From Dactylorhiza incarnata (lineage: Eukaryota > Streptophyta > Magnoliopsida > Asparagales > Orchidaceae): a stretch of 64,000 nucleotides of DNA. Positions 44,131 to 56,020 of this stretch are shown piece by piece. The stretch covers positions 13,310,001-13,374,000 of the forward strand of contig JAWHQI010000019.1 in assembly GCA_033032865.1 (NCBI GenBank), in the 5' to 3' direction. Made by a program: the position numbers and the translations under genes. Position 1 is the stretch's first letter, and each line of letters begins with the position of its first letter. The notes below the pieces were generated by a model that worked only from the letters and a program-made list of their open reading frames with translations, was not told where the DNA came from and did no database searches.

Positions 44131-47100
44131 CTAAAGATAATCATTCAGGTATCTAATACCCATTGATCTAACATGACCATCATGCTTCTTTTGCGCAAGA
44201 GGCTTTGTCAGTGGATCCGCTATATTTTCTTCAGTTGGTACTCTGCATATGCTCACATCTCCTCGATCGACAATCTCTCGAATAAGATGGAAGCGCCGAA
44301 GTATGTGCTTGGAGCGCTGATGAGATCTAGGTTCCTTAGCTTGTGCAATTGCACCGTTGTTGTCACAGTAGAGAACTACGGTATCAACAATGCTAGGAAC
44401 TACATCAAGCTCGCTGATGAATTTCCTAATCCATACAGCCTCCTTCGCCGCATTTGCTGCAGCGATATACTCGGCCTCAGTCGTAGAATCGGCAACTGTC
44501 TCCTGCTTGGAACTCTTCCAGCTTACAGCTCCTCCATTAAGGCAAAACACAAAACCTGACTGTGACTTTGAGTCATCTCTGTCAGTCTGGAAGCTTGCAT
44601 CCGTGTAACCCTTTACAACGAGCTCTTCCTCTCCACCAAACACCAAGAATGTATCCTTAGTCCTTCTCAAGTACTTTAGGATATTCTTGACTGCGATCCA
44701 GTGACCATCACCTGGATCAGACTGATACCTGCTAGTCATGCTTAAAGCATATGAGACATCGGGTCGAGTACATAACATTGCGTACATGATTGATCCAATT
44801 GCCGAAGCATATGGAATCATCTTCATGCGGTCCTTATCTTCTAAAGATTTAGGACACTGGTCCTTAGAGAGACTCACACCATGTGACATGGGTAAGAATC
44901 CTTTCTTGGACTCAAGCATGTTGAACCATTTCAACACCTTGTCAATGTATGTACTCTGGGTCAAACCCAGCAACTTCTTCGATCTATCTCTATAGATCTT
45001 AATACCAAGTATGTAAGTCGCTTCACCCAAGTCTTTCATAGAAAAGCACTTCCCTAGGTTGTTCTTAACAACTTGCAGGGTCGGAATGTCATTCCCGATC
45101 AGCAGTATGTCATCTACATACAATATCAGGAAGACAACAATGCTCCCACTAATCTTCTTGTAAACACATGGCTCATCTTCGTTCTTGATGAAACCAAACT
45201 CTTTGATTTTCTCATCAAAACATAGATTCCAACTTCGAGAAGCTTGTTTCAATCCATAAATGGATCGATTCAACTTGCATATTTTAGTGGCTTCATCTGG
45301 AGATACAAAACCCTCGGGTTGTGTCATATACACTTCCTCAAGGAGGTTTCCATTAAGGAAAGTCGTTTTGACATCCATTTGCCAGATCTCGTAGTCATAA
45401 TACGCAGCAATAACAAGTAGAATTCTGATGGACTTGACCATGGCCACAGGGGAAAAGGTCTCATCATAGTCAACACCATGAATTTTCCTGAAACCTTTAG
45501 ACACCAGCCGGCCTTTGAATGTCTGTGCATTCTCATCCATGTCGGTCTTCTTCTTGAAGGCCCACTTGCACCCTATGGGTCGTACCCCTTCAGGTGGTTC
45601 CACCCAAGTCCAAACTTGGTTTGTGTACATGGAGTCCATTTCAGATTTCATGGCCTCAAGCCACTTCTCGGAGTCTGGTCCATTTATAGCCTCTTAGTAG
45701 GTTGCAGGCTCATCATCATGATCCATAAGCAACACATTACCTATTTGAGTCATGAGAAATCCATATCTCTCAGGCTCAAATCTTGGTCTACCAGATCTAC
45801 ATAGGACTTGTGTTTCTGGAGCAGGCTCTCCAGCTACAACTTCTTATAGTCCTTGCTCAGGTTCCAATTCTGGTTCGTTCATTGTTTGTGGCTCTTGAAC
45901 TTCTTCAAGTTCTACCTTTGCAGTCTTTCTGGATAAGAACTCTTTCTCCATAAAGACACCAGTCCTTGCGACAAACATTTTGCCCTCAGACGGTAAGTAG
46001 AAGTAGTATCCTTTGGTTTCCCTAAGATACCCCACGAGATAACATTTATCTGATTTGGGTTCCAACTTGTCAGGCATTTGACGTCGCACGTATGCCTCAC
46101 AGCCCCAAACTTTGATGATCGACATACTAGGACGCTTCCCATTCCATATCTCATATGGTCTCTTTAGAACCGTTTTCGTTGGAACTCGATTTAGTGTGAA
46201 AGCAGCAGTCTCTAAAGCAAAACCACAGAAGGAAACGGGCAAATCTGCATGACTCATCATCGATCGCACCATATTTAACAGGGTACGATTCCTCCTCTCA
46301 GAAACACCATTATGCTGAGGTGTTCCGGGCGGAGTGAGCTGTGATACAATACCACACTCTTTCAGATGATCACGAAACTCATGACTCAGATATTCACCAC
46401 CTCGATCAGATCGGAGTGATTTTATCCTTTTTCCCAGTTGGTTCTCCACTTCATTTTTAAACACTTTGAACTTTTCAAAGGTCTCGGATTTGTTCTTCAT
46501 AAGAAACACGTATCTGAATCTACTGAAATCATCAGTAAATGTAACGAAGTAGTAGAACCCACCTCTAGCCATAGAACTCATGGGTCCGCATACATCACTA
46601 TGTATTATACCCAAGAGATCATTATCCCTCTCATTACAACTATTGAAAGGAGCTTTCGTCATCTTGCCCAAGAAATATGACTCGCATCTCTCAAATGATT
46701 CATAATCAAATGAGTCCAGTAGTCCATGTTGGAGCTTGGATATGCGTTTCTCGTTTATATGGCCTAAACGACAATGCCAAATGTACGTAGGATTCGAATC
46801 ATTTGTTTTTAGTCTTTTAGTATTTTCTATGTTATAGATCGAATGGTCTAAGTTCAAAACATATAAACCATTAAACATTTGGGCAATGCCATAACAAACA
46901 TCATTCTTATAAATAGAACAACAATTGTTCTTAATTACGAAAGAAAAACCAATCATGTCCAAACATGAAATAGAAATAATGTTTCTAGTTATGGCCGAAA
47001 CATAATAACAATTATCTAGTTCTATTACAAGCCCTGTGGGCAAAGAAAGACAGTAAACACCAATGGCGACGGCAGCAACTCTTGCTCCATTCCCGATGCG

Positions 47101-48084
47101 CAAGTCTACCTCCCCTTTACCCAGCATTCTTCTCCTTCTCAATTCCTGCACATTTATACAAATGTGAGAACCACATCCGGTATCCAATACCCAGGATGAA
47201 AGAGCAGAAAGGTTTATTTCTATAATGAAAATACCTGAAGTGGAAGTCATACGTCCCTTCTTCTTCTGCAGATCTTCTGGATACTAAGGACAGTCCCTCC
47301 TCCAGTGCCCTGCCTTACCACAATGGTGGCATTTCCCTTCCTTAGCCAATCCTTTCTTTTTCAGTGCTGAAGACTTGGGATCAAGATGTAACTTAGGTCC
47401 TACCTTAGTCTTCTTGGTTCCCTTGACCTTGCCCTTACCTTTATGCACCATCAGTATCGGGCTAGCAGGCTTGGTCTTCTTCATGTTGATCTCGACAGTT
47501 CTTAACATGCCTAGGAGCTCGGGCAGTGTCTTGTCAATTTCATTCATATTGTAATTTAAGACAAACTGCTCGTAACTGTCCGGCAACGATTGCAGGATCA
47601 GATCAGTGGCCAACTCTTGGCTCAAAGGAAACCCCAGTCTTTCAAGGCTCTCTATATACCCAATCATCTTGAGTACGTGAGTTCCTACCGGGTCTCGAGC
47701 TCCCATCTTACACTGAAATAACGCCCTGGATATATCGAACCTCTCTTGGCGAGCTTGCCCTTGAAACATTTTCTTCAGGTGCTCAACCATCTCATAACAA
47801 CTCATGTTCTCATGTTGCTTCTGAAGCTCAGAGTTCATAGTCGCGAGCATAAGGCATTCAACATCCAAGGAATCATCTCCATACTTCTTATAAGTATCTT
47901 TATCTGCATGTGGTGCATTAGAGGCTGGCTCTTCAGGGGGATCTTCTTCCAAGACATAGAGCTTGCTCTCTTGCCTGAGAACAATTCTCAGGTTTCTATA
48001 CCAGTCAAGGAACTTTGTCCCATTTAGCTTATCCTTCTCAAGGATCGCTCTCAGGGACAAGGCGGAGTGAGATCCACTTGCCAT
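44131..48084 (-). pseudogene. Copia C gag-pol polyprotein
   Basis: One frame runs from MASGSHSALSLRAILEKDKL through gag (FLDWYRNLRIVLR) and the CCHC knuckle CHHCGKAGHWRRDC (47,300). Protease is WVLDTGCGSHIC (47,185). The integrase zinc region HCRLGHINEKR..CESYFLGKM has its last Cys replaced by Tyr; its catalytic core shows HSDVCGP, RSDRGGEYLS and HNGVSERRNRTLL. RT has CKWAFKKK, WQMDVKTTFLNG and LYVDDILLIGND (45,120). RNase H has SWKSSKQ, STTEAEYIA and ADPLTKPL. Stops: TAG at 47,284, TAA at 45,844 and one near 45,693. Otherwise the frame is intact over about 1,318 codons. I started at Met 48,084 rather than 48,135 because it fits copia gag starts. Likely Tork/TAR group (tentative). Confidence 0.93.
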
Positions 48085-49176
48085 GGATATTCTACAAGGA
48101 ATTTTGCAAAGTAAAATTTTAGTACTATATTTCAAAATACATTTTATATATTTTTAATAAGGACTTTTATTAAAGAGCTCCCACTATTTTAATCAAATCA
48201 ATAACCCTTGATATCGATTCGGAGAGTTTATCCGAGCTACTCTCTTAGTGGACAAGATCCGTATTTCACCAACACCACGAGTCCGCTTTGGCGTTCCTCT
48301 CATAATGCGGTTATTTAGGTAGACAACATTTGTCAATTGCATCACTATGCAACTCTTGTATGGTTGGTGAATAATTGTTTATTCGCATCCATCATATGGA
48401 GCATGCCAACCCTATGCCTCTAGGCACTCAACCTTTGAGGTCACCTAGTTATGTTTGACCGGATGTCGACAGTGGGATATCATAATTATCCGCTCGCACC
48501 CTTACCAAGATAGATTAATGCACCTTGCTTTGGCAAGCCCACACTTCATCGATCGAGGCAGGAAGAGTGTCATCCATTGGAAGGCATCCGAATACTTAAT
48601 ATTAGATAAGGGATTTTATCTTTCAATTGATTAACATTTAATCATGATAAACTTTTAATCATAGTGCACAATCAGAAAATAAAATTACAACATTCACATT
48701 CCAGATACATCCCAGATGTGCACAAAAACAGTCTATCAACACTTTGACAAAACAGGGCTAAATCTGAGCATTTAGAACACTTCTAAATCTCCAGATTTAC
48801 ATGCAATGGACATATGAACAACAACTCCACAAGTGCAGTAGACAAGCTCCTCTCTCATGTCAGATTCAATAATCTAAACATTTGGTTTCACAAACCATTT
48901 TGAGGGACGGTTACTACAGAGGAGAAACAACCTCTGAAACATGAAAATCGCAACGCAATCACATGCGTTCCTGGCAGGGTTCCAAGGGGCCGCGCCCCTG
49001 GCGGGGTCTTAGGGGCAGAGCCTTGGGGGGTGCGGGGCAGAGCCCCGACCAAATTTTTGAAATCCCACCACCAGAAACCACACAAAATCACATCAAATGT
49101 GATATTCCAAGAAGAAATTAGGGCATTTAGAACGCTTCTAAATGTCCCAATTTACACGCACTTGACCGCAACCTCC
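48085..49176 (-). other. Leader of copia C
   Basis: About 1.1 kb between PBS and gag. It contains two strong GC palindromes, GGGGCCGCGCCCC (48,986) and GGGGCAGAGCCCC (49,034), set in AT-rich sequence. No coding domain; the minus-strand frame 48,888-49,091 is composition-driven. Confidence 0.7.
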
Positions 49177-49188
49177 CTCTGATACCAC
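49177..49188 (-). other. Primer-binding site of copia C
   Basis: The plus strand reads CTCTGATACCAC directly before the LTR edge TGTTGGG at 49,189. Confidence 0.92.
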
Positions 49189-50269
49189 TGTTGGGTTTTC
49201 TATACCCCTCGAACGGGATTACATATCACATATGCGCAGCGGAAATAACAAGAACAGCCCAAAAGAAGCTAACAGATCTTGCGATTTTTCATGATTCAAG
49301 AGAATAAGCAAATCGAAATACAAGGTACCTTTGCGGGATTGAGTCAACACTCAACCAAGGTGCTCCCAAGAGAAATCCGAAATCTGAGTTCCAAGAACCA
49401 AAATGTATCGGCTCCTCTACAGCGATCCACACGAACGATGGAGAACCCTAGCTTCTTGTCGCACAAGAACTAGGTCGGAGAAGGATGCTCTCAACGTCCC
49501 CACGGACTGCTAGATCTGATCCAGGGGAGGCGGCGACCGACGGCGGCGACAAGCGGCAACGGAACACGATCGGCGGACGGGAAGAACGTGCCCTCGCGCG
49601 GAACAGTTCTGGTCGGCAGTTCTTCTAAATCGCGAAAAGGACTAAGTCTAAAGCCATGTCTCTCGAAGACCTAATCGCATGTCTTTATATGCGCAAGGTA
49701 TAGGAAAGGTTATCCGCAGACCAGAGGGAAAATCAGAATATATGTCCAGATTTACATTCACCGAATTCGACTAATCACTATAACCGAATTCAACTAATCA
49801 CTATAACCGAATTCGGCGAAACCATTTCGATGAATTCGTCTATATGAATTCGGCTATATAAATTCGGCGAAACCCTTTCGTCGAACTGACCTGATTCGGC
49901 TAAACCCTTTAGTCGAATCTGTAATAAATTTGGTTAATCATATTAGCCAAATTTCATTAGTTGAATCAACATAATTCGGTTAATCACATTAGCCGAATTT
50001 GACACAATTCAGTTAAACCCTTTAGCCGAATTTGTCATGTATAAACCCATTCGTTTAAACCCTTTAAACGATTTCCCGTTGAGACATTCTCAACTTAATT
50101 CCAAGCAGTCACAGGATTGGTCCTCCACTCATATCCAATATGAGTAAGGCCAACACAATCCTTTCTCCAATTTCTCCTAATGCTTTTATGTGCGACCCTA
50201 TAGGCTCATATTGCGTTGGCAGCAAGACTAACTATTGATTACTTTGAGATCACCTCAGAAACTCCAACA
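49189..50269 (-). mobile_element. 5' LTR of copia C
   Basis: 1,081 bp, uninterrupted. It holds the empty target TAAAC (49,901-49,905) that G used in the other LTR, and two rather than three 23-bp GAATTCGACTAATC units (49,763-49,808). The minus-strand TATA-like sequence is near 49,685. Confidence 0.95.
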
Positions 50270-50882
50270 GATTGATTATGGCTCACGTCAGTTGAAAGTA
50301 CATGAGAGGAACTACCTGGTCCACGACTTGGAGTTGGAGGTCGTGGTGTTCGCTCTTAAGCTATGGCGACATTACTTGTATGGCATAAAGATTGACATCT
50401 TTACGGACCATGAGAGCCTAAAGTACATGTTAAATCAGAAGGAGTTGAACAAGCAACAAAGGAGGTGGATGGAGTTCCTCGGGGACTACACCTTCAATAT
50501 TCATTACGCTATGGGGAAGGGGGATGTTATTTGGATGCGTTGAGCCGGCGGGCTCCCGCACAAGAAAATTGGATTTTTATGCATGGTGAGCGCTTAATCA
50601 GTGATTTAGAGTCCTTGGAGATCTTTTGTGTTGAATGGAGAGGCGTCTACTTCAGCATGCCTGAACTGGATGGAGGTTCAATATGACCTTGCAGACTGAG
50701 TTAGACGAGCTTGACGAAAGCATGATTATATGACGGAGACTGTGGATGGGTTTAACACTGAATTCTCCTTCAAAGATGGTCTTCTATGGAAGAATGCTAG
50801 ATTGTGCGTCCCCAATGTTGGAAAACTACGGGAGGAATTGATGTACGAGGCTCACTTTACCTAGTACTCAATCCACCCAGGG
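50270..50882 (+). pseudogene. Gypsy element B pol, fragment 4 (RNase H to integrase zinc region)
   Basis: After GATTG the RNase H resumes with [35 protein letters not shown] and NKQQRRWMEFLGDY. There is a deletion or frameshift at the VADALSRR motif (near 50,525), then NVGKLREELMYEAHFT and YSIHPG, the start of the integrase HHCC domain. It stops at 50,882 against the TGATG edge of element D. The rest of B lies beyond D, outside the window. Several stops confirm decay. Confidence 0.92.
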
Positions 50883-51219
50883 TGATGTCGCCGACCCGCC
50901 CATGCATGAAGATGTTCGCCGCTAAAACCTCCGCTCGCGGGAGCGTCGCCGCAATAATCATGGTAATAAGATACCATCCGCTACGACCTCCGTGCACGAC
51001 CACGTGCAGCCTCTTAGCACACGAATGTTTCAGTTAATTTCAGTTTTTAGTTTTAGTTAATATGGGAGTTAAGCTCAGTATTAGTTTAATGTTTTAGTTT
51101 AGGGTATTAGTTTAATGGTTGATATTTTGTAATATTTATAAGGTTTTGAGGGGAGTAATGAAAGGAGATTTATTGTTGAGAACAAAAAAATGAGAGCCCG
51201 TGAGTTTTCTGCTCCCTTA

Positions 51220-51924
51220 GGGTCCGTTCGGATCGCGGGTTTTGGTTTTAAAGAATTGGAATTCAGTAAAACCAAAACCCAGAAGGTTTTGGTTTTGCCT
51301 GTATTCCAAAAAAGCTGTTCGGCTGCAGGAAGGTTTTGATCTGTAGGATTTGGAATTAGGGTTTAGGGTTTTGACGAGGCGGGATCGATGAAGATGATGC
51401 GACAAAATCTCTGCAGAAATAAAGAGGATGAAGAGGAGGGAGATGAAGAGGAAGACGGGGCGGAATAAAGAAGCTAGAAAACTCACTGGCGGCGAAGTCT
51501 CCCCGCGTGATCGGCGTGGCGAGAGGAGTACGCTGCTCCGGCTCGAGCCCTATTCTTGCTCAAAGAAGAACAAAACCAGAGGAGATGAAGAAGACGAAGA
51601 CCTAGACGAAGAAGAAGAAGAGGTCGAGGAAGAAGAAATGGCGAAGGAAGAAGAGGCGGAGGAGTGCTTCAGATCAACCCTGAAATTTGGCGAACCGGCG
51701 GAGAAGGCTCGAAAAAGTCGCAAGCCTTCTACGGCGCGGGCGGAGAAGAAAAACTGGCGAAAAATTATGTTTTGAGATGATTTTTCGATCCTTCATAATA
51801 TTAAAACCCGTGGTTTTGGTGAAAACCAAAACCTGCGCCAATTCCGCCGAACCGAACACCTAAATTGATTTATTTATTCCCAAAACCAAAACCAGCAGCC
51901 ATTTCCGTCCATCCGAACAGACCC
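51220..51924. mobile_element. Tourist-like MITE (PIF/Harbinger type), 705 bp
   Basis: TTA duplications (51,217-51,219; 51,925-51,927) flank terminal inverted repeats GGGTCCGTTCGGATCGCGG and, reversed, GGGTCTGTTCGGATGGACGG. Further subterminal TTTTGGTTTT motifs repeat at both ends. TTA targets and GGG-starting ends are typical of Tourist elements. No transposase. An acidic 115-codon frame lies inside. Confidence 0.88.
51428..51775 (+). CDS. Acidic low-complexity ORF inside the MITE (hypothetical)
   Basis: 115 codons: a basic N-terminus (MKRREMKRKTGRN), a run of Asp/Glu (EEDEDLDEEEEEVEEEE) and a basic C-terminus. No domain is recognised. It may be a captured host exon or simply a purine-rich repeat that lacks stops by composition. 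I list it because it is unusual for a MITE of this size, but coding is unproven. Confidence 0.25.
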   Translation: MKRREMKRKTGRNKEARKLTGGEVSPRDRRGERSTLLRLEPYSCSKKNKTRGDEEDEDLDEEEEEVEEEEMAKEEEAEECFRSTLKFGEPAEKARKSRKPSTARAEKKNWRKIMF

Positions 51925-52811
51925 TTAGGGTTTGGCTCTTGTGCGTGCATTGCGACATTGCCGCCGCCCCTTCTGCTCGGCGTGCGACTCGCCAACACCC
52001 CGTCAAACCTGGTGTGACTCCAGAACCCGCCGCCTCGCCGCCCCATCCTGACCTAGAGTGACTCTAGGAGACGCCGCCCTATCCACTGTCTTCTCGACTT
52101 GGTGCATTTCCGGGCACCGCCGCCCGACCGTGTTACTCCGCCGCCGGAGCATACAACTGAAGTTATCGCCTGTCCTGTGCAGCTCGCCATCGAGACACAG
52201 ATTTGTTTGGAAACATCGAACCGCCTCTCAGATTGTCCTGCCGCCCCTCCTCTGGTGTTGGCCGAATCTTGTCGAGGTTGTGAGGACGGCTGATCTGCTG
52301 TCGGAACTTTACTAGTGTCTCCGTTGAATTGTTGACGCGTGTTCCCAACCACTCGGTGTGATTCCGGTAGACTCGTGGCAGAGAGGCTCTCCACCGAAAA
52401 CTCCTAGTGAGCCTGGGGAATGAATTCCTCTACTATTTTGTGTGATTCCTCATACGTGGTTTTGTGTGGTGAAGGAGGTCAGCGTTGCGTTATTTTCTGA
52501 TTGTTCTTATGAATTAAAGGATTGGGTAAATCCTTATTGTGACGTTGATTGGAGTGGGTAACTCCTTGTTTTGATGCAAAGGATTAGGGTAATCCTATGC
52601 TTTCGTTCTTTTTGGGAGCAAACTCGACCACTTTCCAAATCGTTATTTTGGTCGAAAGTTTCTCTTGGTTTATTTTTGCGCATGTGTTGCGATTAAAATA
52701 AACTTATTGAAGTGGCAATGAATTCGTGTGCAAGCGTGCTCGATCGGAAAGATCTTGAGTGAACCGACGCTTTAGCCGCCACACTCACCTCAGCACGTAG
52801 GCTTGCATCAA

Positions 52812-52829
52812 TTTTGTATCAAAGCTAGG
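52812..52829 (+). other. Decayed primer-binding site of element D
   Basis: TTTTGTATCAAAGCTAGG matches TTTGGTATCAGAGCTAGG with two substitutions, directly after the CATCA LTR end. Both changes are G to T or G to A. Confidence 0.75.
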
Positions 52830-52938
52830 TTCACTAATTTCTTAACTTGGCCCTGGTCCGCACTAATTCACTTTAGGTTTCACGTGTGCACAAATTTTTT
52901 TTCTATAAAACAACAAAAAAAAAATTTTTACACATCGC

Positions 52939-54134
52939 ATGCCCACCAGATCCGGTCACGAGTATCACACCAACCCTGGTCACGAGTATCACACCTCCTC
53001 GTCGTGTATGGCCAACGAACGGCAACCGAATCAAAACCCCTCCCTAGTTGATGATCTTCGCTATGAGATGAATCAACAAATGGGGGAACTCCGGGGAATG
53101 TTGGCCCAACTTTTGGCCAACCAAACCCCTTCACCACCTAGAGGTCATAGGCCACCCAACCATCACCACCACCACGAGTATGAAAACCATAATGATTTGT
53201 CTCCACGTCCTCGTCCACAACTTCATCGTCCTGAACGAGACATGGACCTTACCCGCGACATTAAGATTATCGCCCCCTCCTACGACGGTTTAGGACAACC
53301 CCAAATTTTTCTGAACTAGGTTATCGACATGGAGTGTTACTTTGAGTGGCATCACTTGATGGACCCGCGTAAGGTTAAAATTGCTAGGATGAAACTAACG
53401 AGTCGAGCCAAAGTTTTTTGGCTAAATGAGGAGCGACGTTTCAGAGCCGAGAATGGTGTCCCCCCTTCGGTTGGCAAGTTATGAAAAACCTCTTAACATA
53501 TCAATATGTTCCCGCTTATCATCGTACCCAAATGATCGATGAGCTAGCCACCCTTTGTCAAGGTGATAGGTCCGTAGCCGATTACATGGGAGATCTTAAG
53601 GATAAGATGGTCCGATGTGAGGTCCATGAGATGCCGGAAGCTACTCTATCTGGGTTCCGTAAGGGTCTTAGCTCTGACATCTAACGAAAACTCCTACACT
53701 ATAGTAACACCGATTTGAACACCACTGTTAACGTTGCACAAGACATTGAAAAACGTTTAGCCTCTAAGTCAAAGGGTAAAAACACTTCACATAAAGGCAA
53801 AACTAACTATGGTCCTTCCACCTCCACCTATAAGGACAAGGGAAAATTTAAGACCATGGATTCCACCAATACCGTTATCACGGCTAGAAATGCCAAGAAT
53901 CCCAATGGTGAACGCATTCCCATAGGCATGATTAGCAAAACTAATGCCACTTGCTATGCTTGCGGGGTAGTCGGTCATTATATCGTTGAGTGCCCAATAA
54001 AGACTAAGTCTTTGGCTTTAGTTGAGCCCTCTAGTGAAGCGCACAGATTTATTTATGAGGCTACGGATGAGTCAGAACCGGAAAGCTTTCCTAGTGACAA
54101 GGAGGATGACCATAATCTCATGGTGATGCATTGA
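52939..54134 (+). pseudogene. Element D gag
   Basis: It begins MPTRSGHEYHT or at the internal MANERQPNQNPSLVDDLR (53,008). A coiled-coil-like QMGELRGMLAQLLANQ and a histidine-rich stretch lead into the capsid (PSYDGLGQPQIFLN, then MKLTSRAKVFWLNEERR near 53,390). After a frameshift near 53,475 the capsid continues LTYQYVPAYHRTQMIDELATL to FRKGLSSDI (stop at 53,682). The CCHC knuckle is CYACGVVGHYIVEC (53,955), followed by an acidic tail ending at 54,134. A further TAG lies at 53,317, where Trp is usual. This is the standard chromovirus gag layout. Confidence 0.9.
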
Positions 54135-54623
54135 ATTTTGACAACCCCGTGTGCGTCAGATGATTGGCACCACACCATCATCTTCTCGTTGATTTCTAAG
54201 AGCGGTGAGAAGCTTTGTAAGTTGATTATCAATGGTGGAAGTTGCTTGAATGTTATTTTGGAGAGTGCCGTCACGCGTATGAATCTCACTACGGAGCCCC
54301 ACCCCCACTCCTACCAAGTAGCATGGGTCAACAAAACGTCCATTCCCGTTATACGTAGATGTCTTCTACCCCTTACCATCAAGTCTTATTCGGAAGATAT
54401 ATGGTGTGATGTGATCCCCATGGATGCTTGCCATGTTCTTCTTGGACACCCTTGGTTTTATAATCATGATGTGACTCATTTTGGGAGGTCCAATGTGTAT
54501 GAATTTATATTTAATGGCAAGAAGATCACCTTGAAACCCACTCCTCCTAAGGATCCCGCTTGTCCCGCTAAGGAAACTACTCTTTCGGTAGAAAAGAAGA
54601 CTCTGAGTTTGATGGGTCGAAAG
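54135..54623 (+). pseudogene. Element D protease region, interrupted by element E
   Basis: It is in the same frame as gag. Protease-like segment LCKLIINGGSCLNVI (near 54,230) has the active-site D(T/S)G replaced by NGG, so it would be inactive. The motif DACHVLLGHPWFYNHDV (54,425) is the conserved ILGRPW-type segment. The frame runs to LSLMGRK at 54,623 and continues in phase at 63,292 (EFTREPFLGG) after element E. Confidence 0.88.
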
Positions 54624-54805
54624 TGTTGGACATGTGTGTCACATCCTTTTGTTTGAGAATAACAAATCCCAAATTGTATTTGATCTTGCTTGTCGTGTGT
54701 TTATAGTGTGCAGGAACTATATGTGCAATACTCCACAGGTAGAAAGCAGCTGAATTCAAACATCTGGAAGAATGCACTACCGTCAGGCGCTGGCTCAGGT
54801 TCCGT

Positions 54806-55022
54806 TCGACGAATTTGCCTGCGTTCGACGAAAACTCCGTTCGACGAAAATTTCGTTCGACGAACTTGAAGCTCCGTTCGACGAAAACTCCATTCGACGA
54901 AAATTTCGTTCGACGAAAACTCCATTCGACGAAAATTTCGTTCGACGAAAACTCCATTCGACGAAAATTCCGTTCGACGAACTTGAAGCTCCGTTCGACG
55001 AAATTGTTTCGTTCGACGAAAG
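54806..55022 (+). repeat. GTTCGACGAA tandem cluster in the E LTR
   Basis: The decamer (G/A)TTCGACGAA recurs at 11-16-bp spacing with spacers AAACTCC, AAATTTC or CTTGAAGCTCC. The 3' LTR (62,093-62,222) has roughly half as many copies, so the array changed length after or during insertion. Confidence 0.9.
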
Positions 55023-55208
55023 TTTGTTCTGCCACGCCGCCGACTGTTTTGCAACCGCTCCACACGAACGCTACCGCCAGCGCTAGCGCTACCGCCTGGC
55101 GCTATCTCAAGTTCGTGCACAGCGCCACGCCACCGACGGTTTCGCAACCGCTCCACACGAACGCTACCGCGGGCGTTAGGAGCTACCGCAGGCGCTATCT
55201 TCAAGTTC

Positions 55209-55216
55209 TATAAATT
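55209..55216 (+). promoter_or_regulatory. TATA box, element E 5' LTR
   Basis: GTTCTATAAATTGATGG, same relative place as in element A. The 3' LTR copy is at 62,410-62,417. Confidence 0.65.
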
Positions 55217-56020
55217 GATGGCCTCTTTCTCGTTTTGGCTAATCCATCCCAGAGAGATTGCAAGTGCCACAACTCTATTGATGTTATGCTGCCGAAGATG
55301 GATCTCCCACTAAAACCTTAAGGAGAATTCTGGAGGAGGGCAACGTCACGCTATATCCGAAGGACGATCGCTTCAACCTCGCTTATGCTACAGCGATCCT
55401 TCATCCTCATCTTCAGAGATCTCATATAGGGAATTCGCCTTGTGTTGGCGACTAGGTCTGGGTAGGACTTAGGGGGGAATTCGCCTTGTGTTGGCTACTA
55501 GTTCTAGGTGATTAGATCTAGGGGGCTCGAGGCCATATTCGGGGAAGGATTGCCTAGAGCGGCTTGAGGCCTTATCCGGGGAAGGAAAGGCTAAAGCCAA
55601 CCGGTTTGTGGGGATACAAGTCGGTATAGAAAAAGAAAAGATATTTACATTTGTACGCCTCCGATTTCTAGCGATATTGAAATCAAATTTATGTAAACAC
55701 TTTTTTCATATAATATAATCATGTCTCTTTTTGTGTTTACTTGATTTCTATCTTTTGGCATAATCTCTACTATATTGGTTACAAAGTTTTCAATTCGTAT
55801 CACTTTATCTAAATTGTGTATTTCAATCTCGTTCATCATAAAACAATTTAGCACTTGTTTCTAAATCTTAAATTGCAAATTACAATATTCTCTTTCTTTA
55901 ACTAAATTGTTATTTTGCCTTCTCCTATTATAAAACAATTTAGTAATAATCGTAACATTTTTAAAAAGAATTTTATTCCCTTATTCACCCCCCTCTAAGG
56001 ACACCGTAAGATCCAACAAG

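Larger units (their letters stand above)
31408..50269 (-). mobile_element. Copia element C with gypsy G nested in its left LTR
   Basis: LTR edges TGTTGGG...CCAACA (plus-strand coordinates), flanked by GATTG (31,403-31,407 and 50,270-50,274). Without G (32,148-42,798 plus one 5-bp duplication) the element is about 8.2 kb. From right to left it has the 5' LTR (49,189-50,269), PBS (49,177), leader, gag-pol (48,084-44,131), a non-coding tail, a purine tract and the 3' LTR. It is structurally complete but has three in-frame stops. Confidence 0.93.
50883..52810 (+). mobile_element. 5' LTR of element D, with a MITE inside
   Basis: About 1.2 kb once the MITE (51,220-51,924) and its duplication are removed. 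A TATA-like sequence (TATTTATAAGG) lies near 51,135. The CG-rich sequence after the MITE is probably the R/U5 part. The frames at 52,053-52,394 on both strands lack domains. Confidence 0.75.
54624..56018 (+). mobile_element. 5' LTR of element E
   Basis: 1,395 bp, TGTTGGACATGTG...CCAACA. From 54,800 to 55,025 it carries about 17 copies of GTTCGACGAA-type units; the 3' LTR has fewer. GCGCTAGCGCTACCGCC-type units follow (55,070-55,195), then TATAAATT (55,209) and the conserved R/U5 region. The frames crossing the CGACGAA repeats (54,577-55,213) are repeat artefacts. Confidence 0.95.

Noticed and set aside
44173..46680. Plus-strand frames opposite the copia C polyprotein
   Set aside because: Shadows of the minus-strand integrase and RT frame.
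52053..52394. Frames of 61-113 codons on both strands
   Set aside because: GC-rich LTR sequence of element D; no conserved motif on either strand.
54577..55213. Overlapping frames of 100-167 codons rich in FDE/RRT repeats
   Set aside because: They are translations of the GTTCGACGAA repeat array in the E LTR in several frames, with no domain.
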